From NCBI RefSeq assembly GCF_010183535.1, contig NC_071332.1, positions 18,786,001 through 18,850,000 of the forward strand: DNA of 64,000 nt, in the 5' to 3' direction. The notes under the pieces are model-generated. The model was not told the origin of the DNA, did no database searches, and was given only the letters and a program-made list of their open reading frames with translations. Below, piece after piece: positions 10,819-22,713 of this stretch. The stretch's first letter is position 1. Each line of letters starts with the position of its first letter. The translations under genes and the position numbers were made by a program. Source of the DNA: Caenorhabditis remanei (Eukaryota; Nematoda; Chromadorea; Rhabditida; Rhabditidae).

Positions 10819-13800
10819 TCAAATTTTCACAAAAGCTAGAAGAGTCGCTATGTAATTTTCCAAATCCACATCATATTGTTCGCACTCCTTTTTATTGTCA
10901 CTGATGCAAACCATGCCATCTTCTCCTCGCACCCATGCTTGATAATGTCCGCTCAGTCCTCCATCGCTCGAACTGTACTCAGCAAACGCTTGGAACTGGT
11001 AGAATTCCCCAAACATTGAAACGACTGTGTTCACATTGAGATCCCAGAATCGTTTCATGTTGGGGATGACAGTTACAAAAATTTGCGAGCCGTTGATAAT
11101 TATCTTCGGTTCTGTCCACATGTCCTTCGCGTTGCATTTCGTACAAGGAGTGTCCAAGTGTCTCATCTCGTAAATATCATTGAATAGATCCTCAAAGTTG
11201 GCATCTTGTGACATCTGGACTTCAATATGTGTTGCAGCAGTAGCGTTTCCGTAAGAAGGTTCTTCATCGCATGATCTGCATTTGGTCTCCGGTGCGTGTT
11301 CCATCTGGATTGTGGTTCCATCTTCAACAGCCAGTGCCCTCATCAACATATCGAACACTTCCACCAGATCCTGTTGACCAGTGTGGAATTCCGCTGGCAG
11401 TGTTTGGCGCCACTCTTTGGCGGAGAATGTTTCTTTTCGAAAGATTCGTCCCAATATGTTTCCAAGTGGCATATTTGGATGTTGGCAATTTACGTACTTC
11501 TCTCGAACCTCCGGGCAGTTGTAGAGAATGTTAACAATGGTGTTAATAAAACAATCCGTACCATCTGTGTCCAACAAGAGGTAGGGAAGGTCCAGTCTCT
11601 GTGGAGCAAATGGGGCCGCTCCAGAATTGTTTCCAATATTCGAAACAACATCACTGCTCTTCTGCACTGGTTTTTTGTTGAAGATTTTGAAGAATCGTTG
11701 CAATGTCGAAGGTTTTGAAGATTTGGTGGTTTTCGAAGATTTTGGAGCCATGTCCGTTTCATCAGATGTTTCGGAATCGATGGATTTGGTTGGGGAAGTT
11801 CTCGTGACTAATAAGGTATCGGCTGTTGTTTTCATAGATTCGAGTGTGGTTTTGATTGGCTCATTTCGCAAGACATCCCTATAAACCACATTTCGAACAA
11901 GAATTCCACCACCGACTATGTTGTCATATCCTTCGGTGACTCGCTTGGTATGCCACATCCTGAAGTCTTCTGCTCGTTGCACGCGAGACATTGCGACATA
12001 TAGTTGTCCGTGAGAAAACACGGCGGAATGTACTAAGAGTCCGCATCTTGACAACGTCTGACCTTGACTCTTGTTAATTGTACAAGCATATGCCAATCGG
12101 ATGGGATACTGTAATCGTCTGAAGCCACATGAATTCGCACCATTTCCAGTTGGACACATTATCATTCGATGCAGGAACACAGTTTTCGGCGATTTCGAAG
12201 TAGGAGTGTTGACGGAACAGAAGATAACCTGAGAAATTAATCAATTAGTTGGTGAAATATGATAGGAGAACTTACATCATTTCCAAACGCTTCAACAGTC
12301 AAACGTGTTCCATTACAAAGACCCTGTTCCACAGACAAGTTGCGAAGTAGCACAACTTGGGCTTTAACTTTTAGTCTCAGCCGATGTGGTGGCATACCTG
12401 ATGGAGTTACAGTTTGGAACACGGAAACATCAGCTGTGAACCCTGTGGTCTTATCAGAAGTATCAGTCGAGAAAAACGTTCTAACCACTCCATCAAGTTT
12501 GTCGAGAATGAAGTCATTCATTCGGAGAGCAGTTTTATTGTCAATAGTGAGGAGGGCAGCCGTTTTTGTTTCTTCGATTTTGTTGACATCAGGGAACACC
12601 CAATCGGCTAGCGCTTTATCACCGGCTCTCTCAACGAACTGTTCGGGAATATGTACCATTTGACGTTTCTCATCGACATAATTGGTTCCATTACCAATAT
12701 GGAGAATCAGCTTAGCATATTCAGGATCGTTGATGGCACGTTGGTTTTCTGTTAGTTCGAACTTCGTCATCTCATCCCACAGAGTACTGGTTTTGAGAGT
12801 GTAGTCCGAAACTCCATGTCCTCTGACACCTTCGACGATAGGTAGAATCTGGCGCCAATCTCCTCCCATGATGATTAAAACTCCGCCAAAAGGTATATCA
12901 GCTTCACCTTTTAGAATTCGAAAAAGAGCGTCGACCGCATGTATGATTCGTCTGTCGGTCATGCAAACTTCGTCCCAAATTATGCAATCAAGTAAACGGA
13001 GTGCAGCTGCTGAAAAAATGAGAAATTGGTTAGTTATTCCATTGATTTCCTAAATTTCACTCACCTTCTGATCCTTCCGCATCCACTTTGCAGACCATAC
13101 GGTCTACGACTTCCAGTGGAATCGAAAACTTCCGATGTGCAGTGCACCCATCAGGTAGAAGACATGCAGCAATTCCATAGTGGGACACGCAGGCAACAGA
13201 TTTCTTTTTTGACATCAAAATGTGGTGAATGGTTTTGTAACAGAACGTTTTGCCTGTACCTCCTGCTCCACCCACATAAACCATTCTTGATTTTCCCACA
13301 ACGTTCACCAACTTGAGCACTCCGGTAACGAATTCTTCCTGTTTTTTGTTCAATTTCTTGAACATCTCTCTTCCTTTTTCTTTATGTTCGTTTCGGTTGA
13401 AATGGACGATATTGGGATTGTCGACATCGTCTTCTGGGCGGAAGTTGGGCAAGTTATCCTCGTCGTACTCTTTGTCCAGTTCGAAATCGCTCAATTCCAT
13501 TCTATGACGTGCAAGAAGAAATTGGATATGACGGAGTGCATGGGCGATTCTCTGAGCGTCGGACCATGTATTATTCGTGTTGATGAGATCTTTCCAATGG
13601 AGTGTCCAAAGATTTTTTGGATCAGATGGGGCACAATTCAGAAGAATACTGGCGAAAAATCGTCGGCATTCTACAGGGATTCGTAGTTGAGCAATTTCCG
13701 TTAATGCGAGATCCCACTCAGTATCTCCGTTCATAAGCCCACGGGCACGAGCAGCTTCAAGACACGATGCATAAACTGTTCCTCGATAACTTCTCAAATC

Positions 13801-16800
13801 TTCCCAACATGTCGGTCCCCGCACAGCTTCAGCCAGAATACGAGTGGCAGTTCGCTCGAGAAATCTGGGCTGCGGTGGTTGAATGCGGCCAATTATCCGA
13901 TGAGAATAATCTCTTTCGCGAAGAATGAATTTTTGTGCTTTGGTATCGAACTTATAGTATGATGACATTTCAGACAATGTTAAGTCAGTCGTAGAGATGT
14001 CATCAGTTATTTGGTCGGGTTTCTGATTAGCCTCGAACCAAGCATTCATCATACCTTTGGACTTTTCTTGGCACATCCTTCCAGCTTTTGCGGCATCAAC
14101 TCCTCGAACTGTGTACATTGGTTCTTTGTTCTCTTCGTGGATGAAGGCTTGGTTAACGATATGAGATGAACCGTGCATGTGGCGACCAGAGAGCCTCCAG
14201 ATTGCCTCAGGCGCTGTCATTGCCGACAAATCCAACATGTACGTGCAATCATTGATAGCGATGTGGTTTTCGGTCACATTAACACCGGCCGCTTTCATTG
14301 TTTTGATTGCTTGTTCCTGGCGTTCTCTGACTTTTGCTTGATTGAGATTTTTTGGAACGAACACACAGCCATCTAAGGTCATTGAATCTGACGCCTTCGA
14401 TCCTTTCACGTTCTTTTCCGATGCTTCCAGTAGAATACGATCCGCTCCTTTGTGGATATATTTGAAAACATACTTTATGGATTTCAGAGAAGAGACGATT
14501 TCGACATTGATGTGGCACCCATGCTTCATGAGTAGCTTCCTGCTGTGGGGAACGACGTAATCACTTCCGGCAATGACTCTTCTTCCTTTTCTCATGAAAA
14601 TGAATACGTTCTTTCTGGTTCTCCTGTATTTTGGATACTCATTATCACAGAGTACTGTCTCGTCAGAAAATTGTTTTGGAAATCCTTTAGTGCATGTCCT
14701 CCAGTGAGACTTTTTATCCTTCATACAGTAAGCGTCGTTATCGTGCTCGCATGGGGCGTGAGTCATCATGTCACGAACCAGATTGTAGTAACGAAGATCC
14801 TGAAATTATGGTGTTTGTATACATAGTCTTTAAAAATTCACTTACATCTTCATAATTAGGACTGTTTGTGTCTGTCGGAAAGTCTGGAACTTCGGCAGAA
14901 ATAATTTCGTCAACTTGCTCGGCGGTAGTTATAGATACTTCCAAGCAAACCAGCTGATGAATATGAGGCATACCGCGTTGTTGAAACTCCACTGAATAAT
15001 TGTGCCACCGAACTTGTCCAAACATTCCAACTTCTCTGACCACTTTTCCGTTCATCGATGACATTTTCTTCTGCTTTCCAAGAACGTCTTCGAAATACAC
15101 TTCGCTCTTCACATCAAAAACTCGTACAATTATATCAGGAATATCTGCCCACTTGCAAGCTTTCATCATTGTTGCTCGTTTAATTTCGGGCCATTCAGGG
15201 TTACCAGTATATGTAATAAACAAATCAGGAGGTCCGAGCCGATTGGCAATGGTCACGGCACTCATCACCAGCTCACGCTGATATTTGCTTGATCCAGGTA
15301 CACTTGACGGTATTGTGACGAGAGAGCCGATTTCCAACAATCCGCGATAGTTCTCTTTGACCATTTTGGCGAGTGTCTTCATCATTGCACTTTTATTAGT
15401 TGCTCGTGGAATTTCCAATCGGTTGTAGGCAATCGCGTTCATTCGCATTTCTTTGGCACGAAAAGCGGTGTCAATAACCCACAATTGTCCAAGAGAACCA
15501 GCTTTTCCTTGATATCTGCTTTCAATTCCTGGACGATCTTGTATGTTATAATAGACAGTTTCCGAGATGCTTGCATGTGTTCTTTGACCAAGCTGTAACA
15601 GAATGTTTTGTGATAATTGCAAATAAGTTTGAAAGTTACGTTTTTAACATGTCTTCCATCATTGTGACGTCCTAAGGCATTCGATTCAGCTGCATGTTCA
15701 TCTCCATAACAGACATCCTCCATTTCAAAATCTCCAAAGTTGCCATCATCTATTTCATTGACAACGGATTGTCGATTCATCCCTTCGTCGTCCGATGGAA
15801 CATCAATGTCATCCATATTATCCATGTCATTAGCTTCAGGGCCTTCGAAATTGAAAGGTGCATCATCGTTTTGACCGTTATCACTGTCGTCATTGAAGCT
15901 TCTGTCAGCGAATGAGATATTTGAATTGTCGTCGGTGACGGATGGCTCGTTCACCGGATTATCGCTGCTCTCCGAATTGTGAATTGGTGAGAGTGATGGC
16001 GCGTCGTTGTAGTTATCAGTTCCGTCATCATAACGACTTCTGTAAGGGGCTTCTTCTGTTGAGCCAGAGTTTCTGTCCTCGTCGGATCCGAAAGGATCAA
16101 TGTCCAATAGAGGAATGTCTACTTCTCGCTGATCTCGATCAATCCTTGCGTACCATTCTCCATCTCTGTCGTCCCTTGTGATATTTGCCTGTCGCCCAGT
16201 TTCAACACCTGTAGGATCGTTCTGCATATCTTCTAACTCACCATATGCAAGAATCTGCTCATCGTCGTATCTGAAAAGCAAAGGTAAAGGACTTTTGTAT
16301 AAATTTGAAAGAAACCGTAGAGGATCTTCATTTTCCAATATGTCAGACTCGTCGCTTCCAATTTCATTCATATCGGTCGCGTCAGACTCCAAATTCTCGT
16401 TTTCTTCTTCGCTGAAAATATTGTTCATAAGAAACTATAAAATTAGACACTGATTTACATTTGAGATTTGCTCTTCACTCTTCTATATAATTCTCTCAAG
16501 TCAATTGGAGTAGAAGGATCATCGAAATCGAAGTAATCTTCAGGATGTTCTCCACGTTCCTCAATGTCTTCAATTTGTTTTTTGAAACGTTGTTCATAAA
16601 CTAAACGATCCGATTTCTTTCCAACAAAGCGCTTATACTTTCTCAGTGCCCAACCTCCAACACCATCAGGGAAGAATAGTGGATAACACATAAGGTCACA
16701 CATATCTGAATAAGATGTTATAGGTCGAAGTGGTTTTTTGAGATCAGCAGGATTTCTCGGATAGACATCAAATCCCTTTGGAAGCATAGTCGTTTTTCCT

Positions 16801-19800
16801 GCATCATGTGTGTATGCTACAGCAACATAATCCCCCATTCGACTTGGACGTGCATAAACTCCATGGTGAGCATTCAATTCTTTGAATTTGTCGTCATCAA
16901 GTTCACCAGGTGATACGATTCGGAATATCATCTGGTTATTATTCAAGTAACCGATATAATTGTTATCCTTCAAGAATTCCTCTTCAATTTCCTTCATGGT
17001 TTTGAAAACCTGGTAGAGTCCATTATGCTTGTCCATGTAGGTTTGAATGTCGACGAAAATTGCTTCTAGTCGTTTCTGTACTTTTCCGGGAAGTGTCTCC
17101 AATCGTTGTTGTGCAATCTCCTTATTGCTACATTGTAGTACGATAAAGTTTGCATATCGTGGAGCTCCTTTTGGATTCAAAGCGGATGGGTGCGCAGTAA
17201 CCATCCCTTTTACTTTCATAGTATTGATACCTCCTGGTGCTTGGTGTTGTCGATCCATATGTAAACTTGCCATCGCAAACGCTGCATTTGTCTGAAAAGA
17301 TTAAAATTCGTGTGATTCGATGAAATGAATGAAAACACTTACGGAAATAACTCTGGTTTTGAACGCCTTTTGGAAAATAGCTTGGATTTCTTTTGGTAGC
17401 AGCTTGAGTGGAGGTATGTTCACTGCTCCAGCTTGACAACATGGCATTTTTGTTTCCCTTTCGAACAAATAAGCTGCACAAAAACGACACAAGTTAGTTC
17501 GATCTCCAATATCTAAAAGTTTTGGCCAATCTTTTTTCTGATCCGTGAACAAAACTGGACTGATTGGTGGAATCATCTGTCCAGCGTAGCCCATTTTTTC
17601 CAAAAATCGAACAATAAATACATCGACAGAGACAACTTGATCGTCTATGTACCAATCTGAGTTTTCTTCTCCTACACTGTCCTGATTTTCACTATCTTGA
17701 TCACTGTCCTGATCCATTGTTGATAGTCGTGGATAGTCTATTTCTAAATTATCAGAAAAATCCATTCGAAACAGCCGGTTTCGAAGACATCTCTCAACTT
17801 CTGCATCTCGGGTCATGTGTAATTCATAACGATTAATGTCCAGAGCTATTTCCCAATATTTTTGAAGTTTTAGATTTTTAGAAGATTGATTTTTTCTAAC
17901 TGCGTCATCAGCGTCTCTCAGATGTTGTATAAGATGGTTTCGATACTTATCGTCACATCTTCCTGCATCAAGTTCCTCATCAAATTGAACTGGATCATAG
18001 TCATGAAGGATAGCTTCGTTCCCAACCATAACATCATTATGATCAGAGAGAACGTTCTGAAAACGTTGATGTTTTCGTTCCAAGATTTCTGCTCGAACAT
18101 CCATCCAACTTGAAATACGGTCATCCAGCTGAAATTGAGAGATGCTAACATTAGTTACTCATTAAAAAACTCACCAAACTGTTCATTGCTTCGTAGTTAC
18201 GGACCGCTTCTGATTTGAACTTTCCGTCTTCTTTATACATAAACGTAGGAAAATATTTTTCAATGCTTTCCAACGATAATCCATCACTGTAACTGAACAC
18301 GAAACTTCTTCGGTCAAGAAGCCAAGTCTCATTGAATAGATCTGGATGACTAAACTTTGTTGTAAAAACCATGAAGTTTTCATGGTAACCGTTTTCTTTT
18401 GTACATGAACATACGTACGGAGCATCTGAAGAAAAGGACAGTATGCAACAGAGTTGTGTTATTGTATTAAACTCACGATTGAATGTTTTCTTCCATTCAT
18501 TCAGTAAAACTCCATGCATCCGTTTCTGATTGTCAAAAATTCGTTTACGCAATTTGTATGCACTACTGGAAGATGTCAAATCAATGACCGCTGAAATATT
18601 TTCAGTAATTATGAGCAACGAAAAATCGACTAACCAAGAGAATTATCCTGAAAATAAATTTGATAGTAAGACATAATCCACAATTTTCGAAGAATAGCAT
18701 TGGAACCACAAAAATGATCCATTTCAAAAGTAAGGTTCATCAAAATGTGTGGGCTGACAACTTTCTCTTTGTATGCTCCATTTTTGATCATTTTCGTGTT
18801 GAGTACTCGTCCTCTTCGTTTCGATTCCTTGTAGATCGTAAAACCGCCAGTTTCAATCCCAGTTTGATTCAACATGGAGTTGTGGATTTTTCTGAAATAT
18901 CTCTAATTATATGCAGATTATGTTGTTAAACTCACAATAGTCCTTCATTGGTTTCTTTAGATTTTGTACGATGTGTTGACAGTTTGAAACAACGCCAAAT
19001 CATATCTGTTCCGGGTATGGTTGCGTAGTAGACTTCAGTCTTGATTTTGTCGAACAAGTATTTTTCATACCCAAAGTAGAGATCCTTTTTAAGCCAATGA
19101 GTCAAATCAAACTCTCTAATGTATGAAAGGAAATCTCCAAGTTTGTCGTAAACCGCATCGAAAGGAGTCACTATGTAGATGAGTTGCAAATTAGTGTGTT
19201 CGACGGCTTGCATGTAGGCGAAAATCGCTTGAAGTCCAATTGCAACCGACTTTTTGAAGCAAGCGCCGTGTCCTAGAATAGGAAATGCAAGACTCTGGCA
19301 TGCGTCCGATTTATCTGCTTCCAATAAGCACGACATATAAGCAGCTCGAAGGTGTTGTTCAGACAAAATTGTAAACTTGTCGTTTTTGACCACAGGTGGT
19401 TTCACATGAATCGTTTTCCAGCAGGATCCAGCCTCCTTGGGAACACCCCAATTGAAGATGCGAGAATGATAGTTGTTTAGGTCATCTTCCCACTCATTGT
19501 TGAATGAATTTTCGAAAATCGAATATTTTTCGGGTGCCATCTTTTTAAAAGTTCGTTGAAAGATTTCAAAATTCAGCTCTTCCTTTGATAACTTTTCAGC
19601 GTAGGTTGGAACAACAATAGCGTCGGTCTCTACCTCAAATATGTTGATCATTCCAATACGAATTTTACATTTCTTCATTTCTCCACCAAACGATTCCTCA
19701 TCTTTCTCTTTGATGCACGTCTTTTTAGGTGTCTGAGGAACAGCAAAGCAATGCGCATCGGAAGCGTTTCGTTTTCTGCTGTTGTGTTCTAGTTCAATGT

Positions 19801-20482
19801 CCGCCATGATTTCGTTGGTAGATTCCATTTCAGGTTCGACGGGCTCCAGTACATTAGGTTCAATGTCTGAAAAAAATGAGATGTGAAAATTGTTTGGTTG
19901 GATCTTTAATTGATACCCATAAATTCAGATACGGTGTTCATTGATATATCGTTGATAGATTCGATTTCGGGTTGACCAGTTATTGAGCTACCGTTCTCAG
20001 ACTTCATATCTGAAAAAGGGGATTTCAAGATAGGCTCATAGTGGACGGTTGACTGATTACCGATAGATTCAATTTCTTCTTCAGCGCTGACAGGTGGTTT
20101 AACGGATGCTTCAAGCTTTTTCTTTTCTCTGCATTTTTTTTTAGATGCACTGTTATACGCTCTCTGTTCGTCTTTAGTCATCGATTTGAAATTTAGCTTG
20201 AGTTTAGCAGGTGTTCCGGCAGCCAGCTTCTGTTTAGCTCTACTGTTTCTTTTCATCGCATTGTTGTATTCTCTAAGTTCTTCTTTGGTCATTTCTCTAA
20301 GCTTCTTCTTTGGTGATTTTAAAATAGGTTTTGGCTTTGCTGGATTCATTTTTTCTGAAAAAGTAACTTTATAATACCCCAGGAGTTAAGTTAAATTTAC
20401 CATGTTCTTTTGTCTTTTTGACTTTCTGGAGCCGTTTTTTGTCCTTTTCCTTCTCTTCTGTTGCTTTTGATTTTCGAGGCAT
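10819..20482 (-). CDS. Helitron B2 Rep-helicase polyprotein with macro and USP-like domains
   Basis: I infer 15 exons from canonical splice sites (complement): 20482-20401, 20354-20061, 20009-19917, 19866-18936, 18891-18635, 18590-18477, 18425-18175, 18128-17343, 17291-16459, 16411-16316, 16270-15640, 15592-14846, 14799-13065, 13009-12276, 12228-10819. The sum is 8,994 bases, in frame, about 2,997 residues. Domains: basic repeats (about 28-110); macro domain (about 220-420; motif VETDAIVVP, then SLAFPILGHG); Cys cluster (about 890-910); acidic linker; Rep with HUH (GMPHIH, H-I-H at 14957-14965) and Y2 (YVFKY, 14458-14472); Pif1-like helicase (GGAGGTGKT near residue 2213, then GGDWRQ, then SQGQT); C-terminal USP-like domain with Cys codon at 11551-11553 (DGTDCFIN), two CxxC pairs and His in GHYQAW (10945-10947). 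No break is visible, so it may be active. The start is chosen because a splice-acceptor-like TTCAG sits one base before the ATG. Confidence 0.9.
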
Positions 20483-20660
20483 TCTGAATCTATAAGTTAA
20501 CAGTAATTATAATCAAAACTTTTAAAACATTAAATCTGGACAAAAGATGGTGCCATTAAATTGCAAGGCCACCGAAAAAACGAAAAAATGTAACTGAAAT
20601 AAAGAAAAAGAAGACTGAACGTAGAAAGTTGCAATAACTTGAAGAGACCGTAGTCGTAGC

Positions 20661-20924
20661 GATAAGATAACCTACTGTCATATAGTGTGCACTTTTCCAA
20701 AAATGTCGACCGATAAGATAAACAGACCAGCAAAAACGGTTGGAGTGTCGTTACCGACGATCGTAGCAATAAATCACTCAATGGGCAAAATGACAAGCAG
20801 ACCAGCATGATGACAAGCAGACCAGCGTGATGACCTGCAGATCCAAAGAGATACCGCAAGGACAGCTGCCGGCGTCTGTTTTTAAATTAGATTGAATTGC
20901 CGGGGCTCCCGATAAGATAAGATA
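20661..20924. promoter_or_regulatory. GATA motif cluster upstream of the B2 Rep-helicase gene
   Basis: GATAAGATAA at 20661-20670 and 20712-20721, and GATAAGATAAGATA at 20911-20924, identical to B1. A GATA-factor role is inference. Confidence 0.45.
20791..20836. repeat. Short direct repeat in the promoter zone
   Basis: TGACAAGCAGACCAGC followed by A/G TGA is repeated twice, with a third degenerate TGACCTGCAGA. The same block is at 7245-7290 and 62227-62275, so it is a conserved part of the promoter zone in all B copies. Confidence 0.55.
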
Positions 20925-20928
20925 GACA

Positions 20929-20948
20929 GACAGTTTCATTGTTGACTT
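20929..20948 (+). pseudogene. 20-base remnant of the divergent glycoprotein gene (B2)
   Basis: Identical to 62582-62601 in the signal-peptide exon of the gene carried by B3, in the same orientation and the same relation to the GATA repeat. It supports loss of that gene from B2 by internal deletion. Confidence 0.65.
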
Positions 20949-20993
20949 GCCAGAACTCCAACATGTCGATCCACAGAACGAGTTTAAAAAAAC

Positions 20994-21081
20994 AAAAAAA
21001 TTAGACCAGCCAGAAACTCGAACCAAAAACCTCCCAGTCGACGCGCCACAACACTGCCACTGAGCCACACACTCGTTGGTG
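20994..21081 (-). promoter_or_regulatory. tRNA-like Pol III module in B2
   Basis: A box at complement 21057-21067, B box at complement 21014-21024, T7 run at complement 20994-21000; identical to B1. Confidence 0.55.
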
Positions 21082-22121
21082 TGTAGCCACCCAGTTGGCG
21101 TTCAAGTAGTGGGTGGGCGCAGACTTTACTCGACTTCCCTTTCAAAAATTTTAATTTTTTTGACTTAAATGTTCTCCAAAGTTTGGGACCCTATAACTCG
21201 AGTCAAAATCAATATTTTTTTAATCTGTTTTTTTCTCCCCCTAGATAATTTTCTTGGCTAACACATATCAAAAAACCATATCAGCTGGACAGATGACACT
21301 CCAGAGCTAAGCGATATAAGCGAAAAATACGTTTTCTCCACAGCTCAGCTCCCACTGGACCGTTTTGGCTGAAACTTGATATTCCATTAGATAATTCCGA
21401 TTTGACCAACATATCAAAAAATCAAAACATTTTTAGTACAAAAAATTTTCAGGGCAGCAAAAACAGTCCGGTGGAGGCCGACTACAGCAAGGCGTTTTTT
21501 TCCATTTTTCTGCAGACCACCGGCCGTACCGGACGGGGGGTGATTCAAATTAGGGATTTGACGTAAAAAAGTGATTTCTCGTCGAACAATACGTCTAGTA
21601 ACCAAGTTATATTAAAAACTATTGAGTAGAACTCGAGATAATCGAGGTGAAGCAAAAAAGTCGAAAAATCAAAAAACCGAAAATTTTCTCAAAATAAAAA
21701 GTTGCCTCCATTCTATCGATTATAACTCGTTTAGAAGTATAGAATCTCAAAAAGGGGGTTCTTAATAAAAAAATGGCCACAAAATTCCCTATCGATTAAA
21801 AAAATAAAATCAAATTTTCATCGAGAATAGGAAAAGTTATTAATGGTTCAAAATGGGGAAAAATTCTTGACATTTTTTTTCGTTTTTTTCGCCGAATTTT
21901 GAGCAGAACTATGCCCTTTTCCACTCCAGATATATGAAATTTGGCAAAATGCAAGAAAAAGTTATTAGCTAAGCAGCAAAAAAAAAATTATCGAAAAATA
22001 TTAAGTTTGAACAGAGTTAGAAGCGGCAAAGCAAAAAAACTTTTTTGGACACATTTTTAGGCCCCGCCCACTTTTTTTCCCCCCGCCATACCTACTACCC
22101 ATTGGGAAAGAAGGTGGTGGA

Positions 22122-22267
22122 CGAGAGTTAGATGTGCAGGTAGTCTCCCTATACATGCTTTTCTTCCCAGCAGGCACTTCAGCCGCGTCGCGGTCGAGCG
22201 TTGCGGTCTCCACACCACCAGACATTGATTCTTCCTCTCACTTCTATCCTCTTTCTTCCCTACCAAG
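22122..22267 (+). promoter_or_regulatory. F-box gene upstream region (5' flank of a broken gene)
   Basis: GAGAGTTAGATGTGCAGG and the following sequence match the regions upstream of the F-box genes at 45,574-45,720 and 47,019-47,160. It begins exactly where Helitron B2 ends. Confidence 0.6.
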
Positions 22268-22713
22268 ATGACGACTCCGTTCCCTCTCTTACGTCTTCCA
22301 AGACTTGCATTGATTCCAGTTTTTGAGCACATGAAGCCGATTGAAATGTAAGTTTCCCTCTTTTTTTTTGTTCTATCCCTCATATTCAATCGTTTCAGAA
22401 TTGCGTTCTCTCTTCTCTCCAATAAAGCAGAAAACCTGGTAAAAATGTTATGCAAAATAACTGCCGGTTCTATCGATGTGGTTGTTAGGAGTCGTTATCC
22501 TCGTATCACAATTAATTTAGGAGATGGCACATTAGTGGAGCTCAGTTTGTACACGGAGAGAGGGCCAGATGTGGGCAACAAGATGATTCAAAACAAAACG
22601 ATTTCATGTGAAAAGGGGTCTCTCACTGTCGCGAAATTGGTTGAGCGAATTGCTAGCGTTACTAGTTGTGAATCGCTTGAATATGTGGAACTCAGGGGAC
22701 CTCTACAACTAGA
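22268..22713 (+). pseudogene. F-box (FBA_2-type) gene, 5' half, split by Helitrons
   Basis: Exon 1 is 22268-22347 (starts MTTPFPLLRLPRLAL, the F-box start) and exon 2 begins at 22399 after a TTTCAG acceptor. The coding sequence is open up to CTACAACTAGA at 22713. There the CTAG of a Helitron begins, giving a premature stop. The reading frame resumes at 27118 (AGTGTGC...), and an unbroken homologue exists at 46,160-46,175. The family members are nematode F-box proteins thought to act as substrate adaptors of SCF-type ubiquitin ligases. The gene is inactivated by insertion. Confidence 0.85.

Larger units (their letters stand above)
10100..22121 (-). mobile_element. Complete autonomous Helitron B2 (12.0 kb)
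   Basis: It runs right to left: 5' TCCACCACC at complement 22121, 3' CTAG at complement 10100-10103. The 3' end carries two hairpins: CCCGCC-GGGA-GGCGGG five bases before CTAG, then an ACGGGGCGAAGCCCCGT-type stem further in. It encodes one long Rep-helicase gene. The left neighbour is a short B element joined without a gap. The right flank (CGAGAGTTAGATG) is the spacer sequence found upstream of the F-box genes at 45,574 and 47,019. TC start, hairpin and CTRR end are the defining Helitron features (established). Confidence 0.92.
20483..22121 (-). other. 5' non-coding region of Helitron B2
   Basis: Same content as in B1 up to 22103, then the native B-type end GGGAAAGAAGGTGGTGGA to 22121. It holds GATA motifs, the glycoprotein-gene remnant and a tRNA-like module. 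No supported gene. Confidence 0.7.

Noticed and set aside
12259..12663. Plus-strand open frames over the helicase exons, and their equivalents in other copies.
   Set aside because: They are antisense shadows of conserved minus-strand exons.
1..22103. A 13,546-base period suggesting a host segmental tandem duplication.
   Set aside because: The period equals one chimeric Helitron B plus one short B element, and the edges coincide with Helitron termini, so a transposon array explains it without a host duplication.
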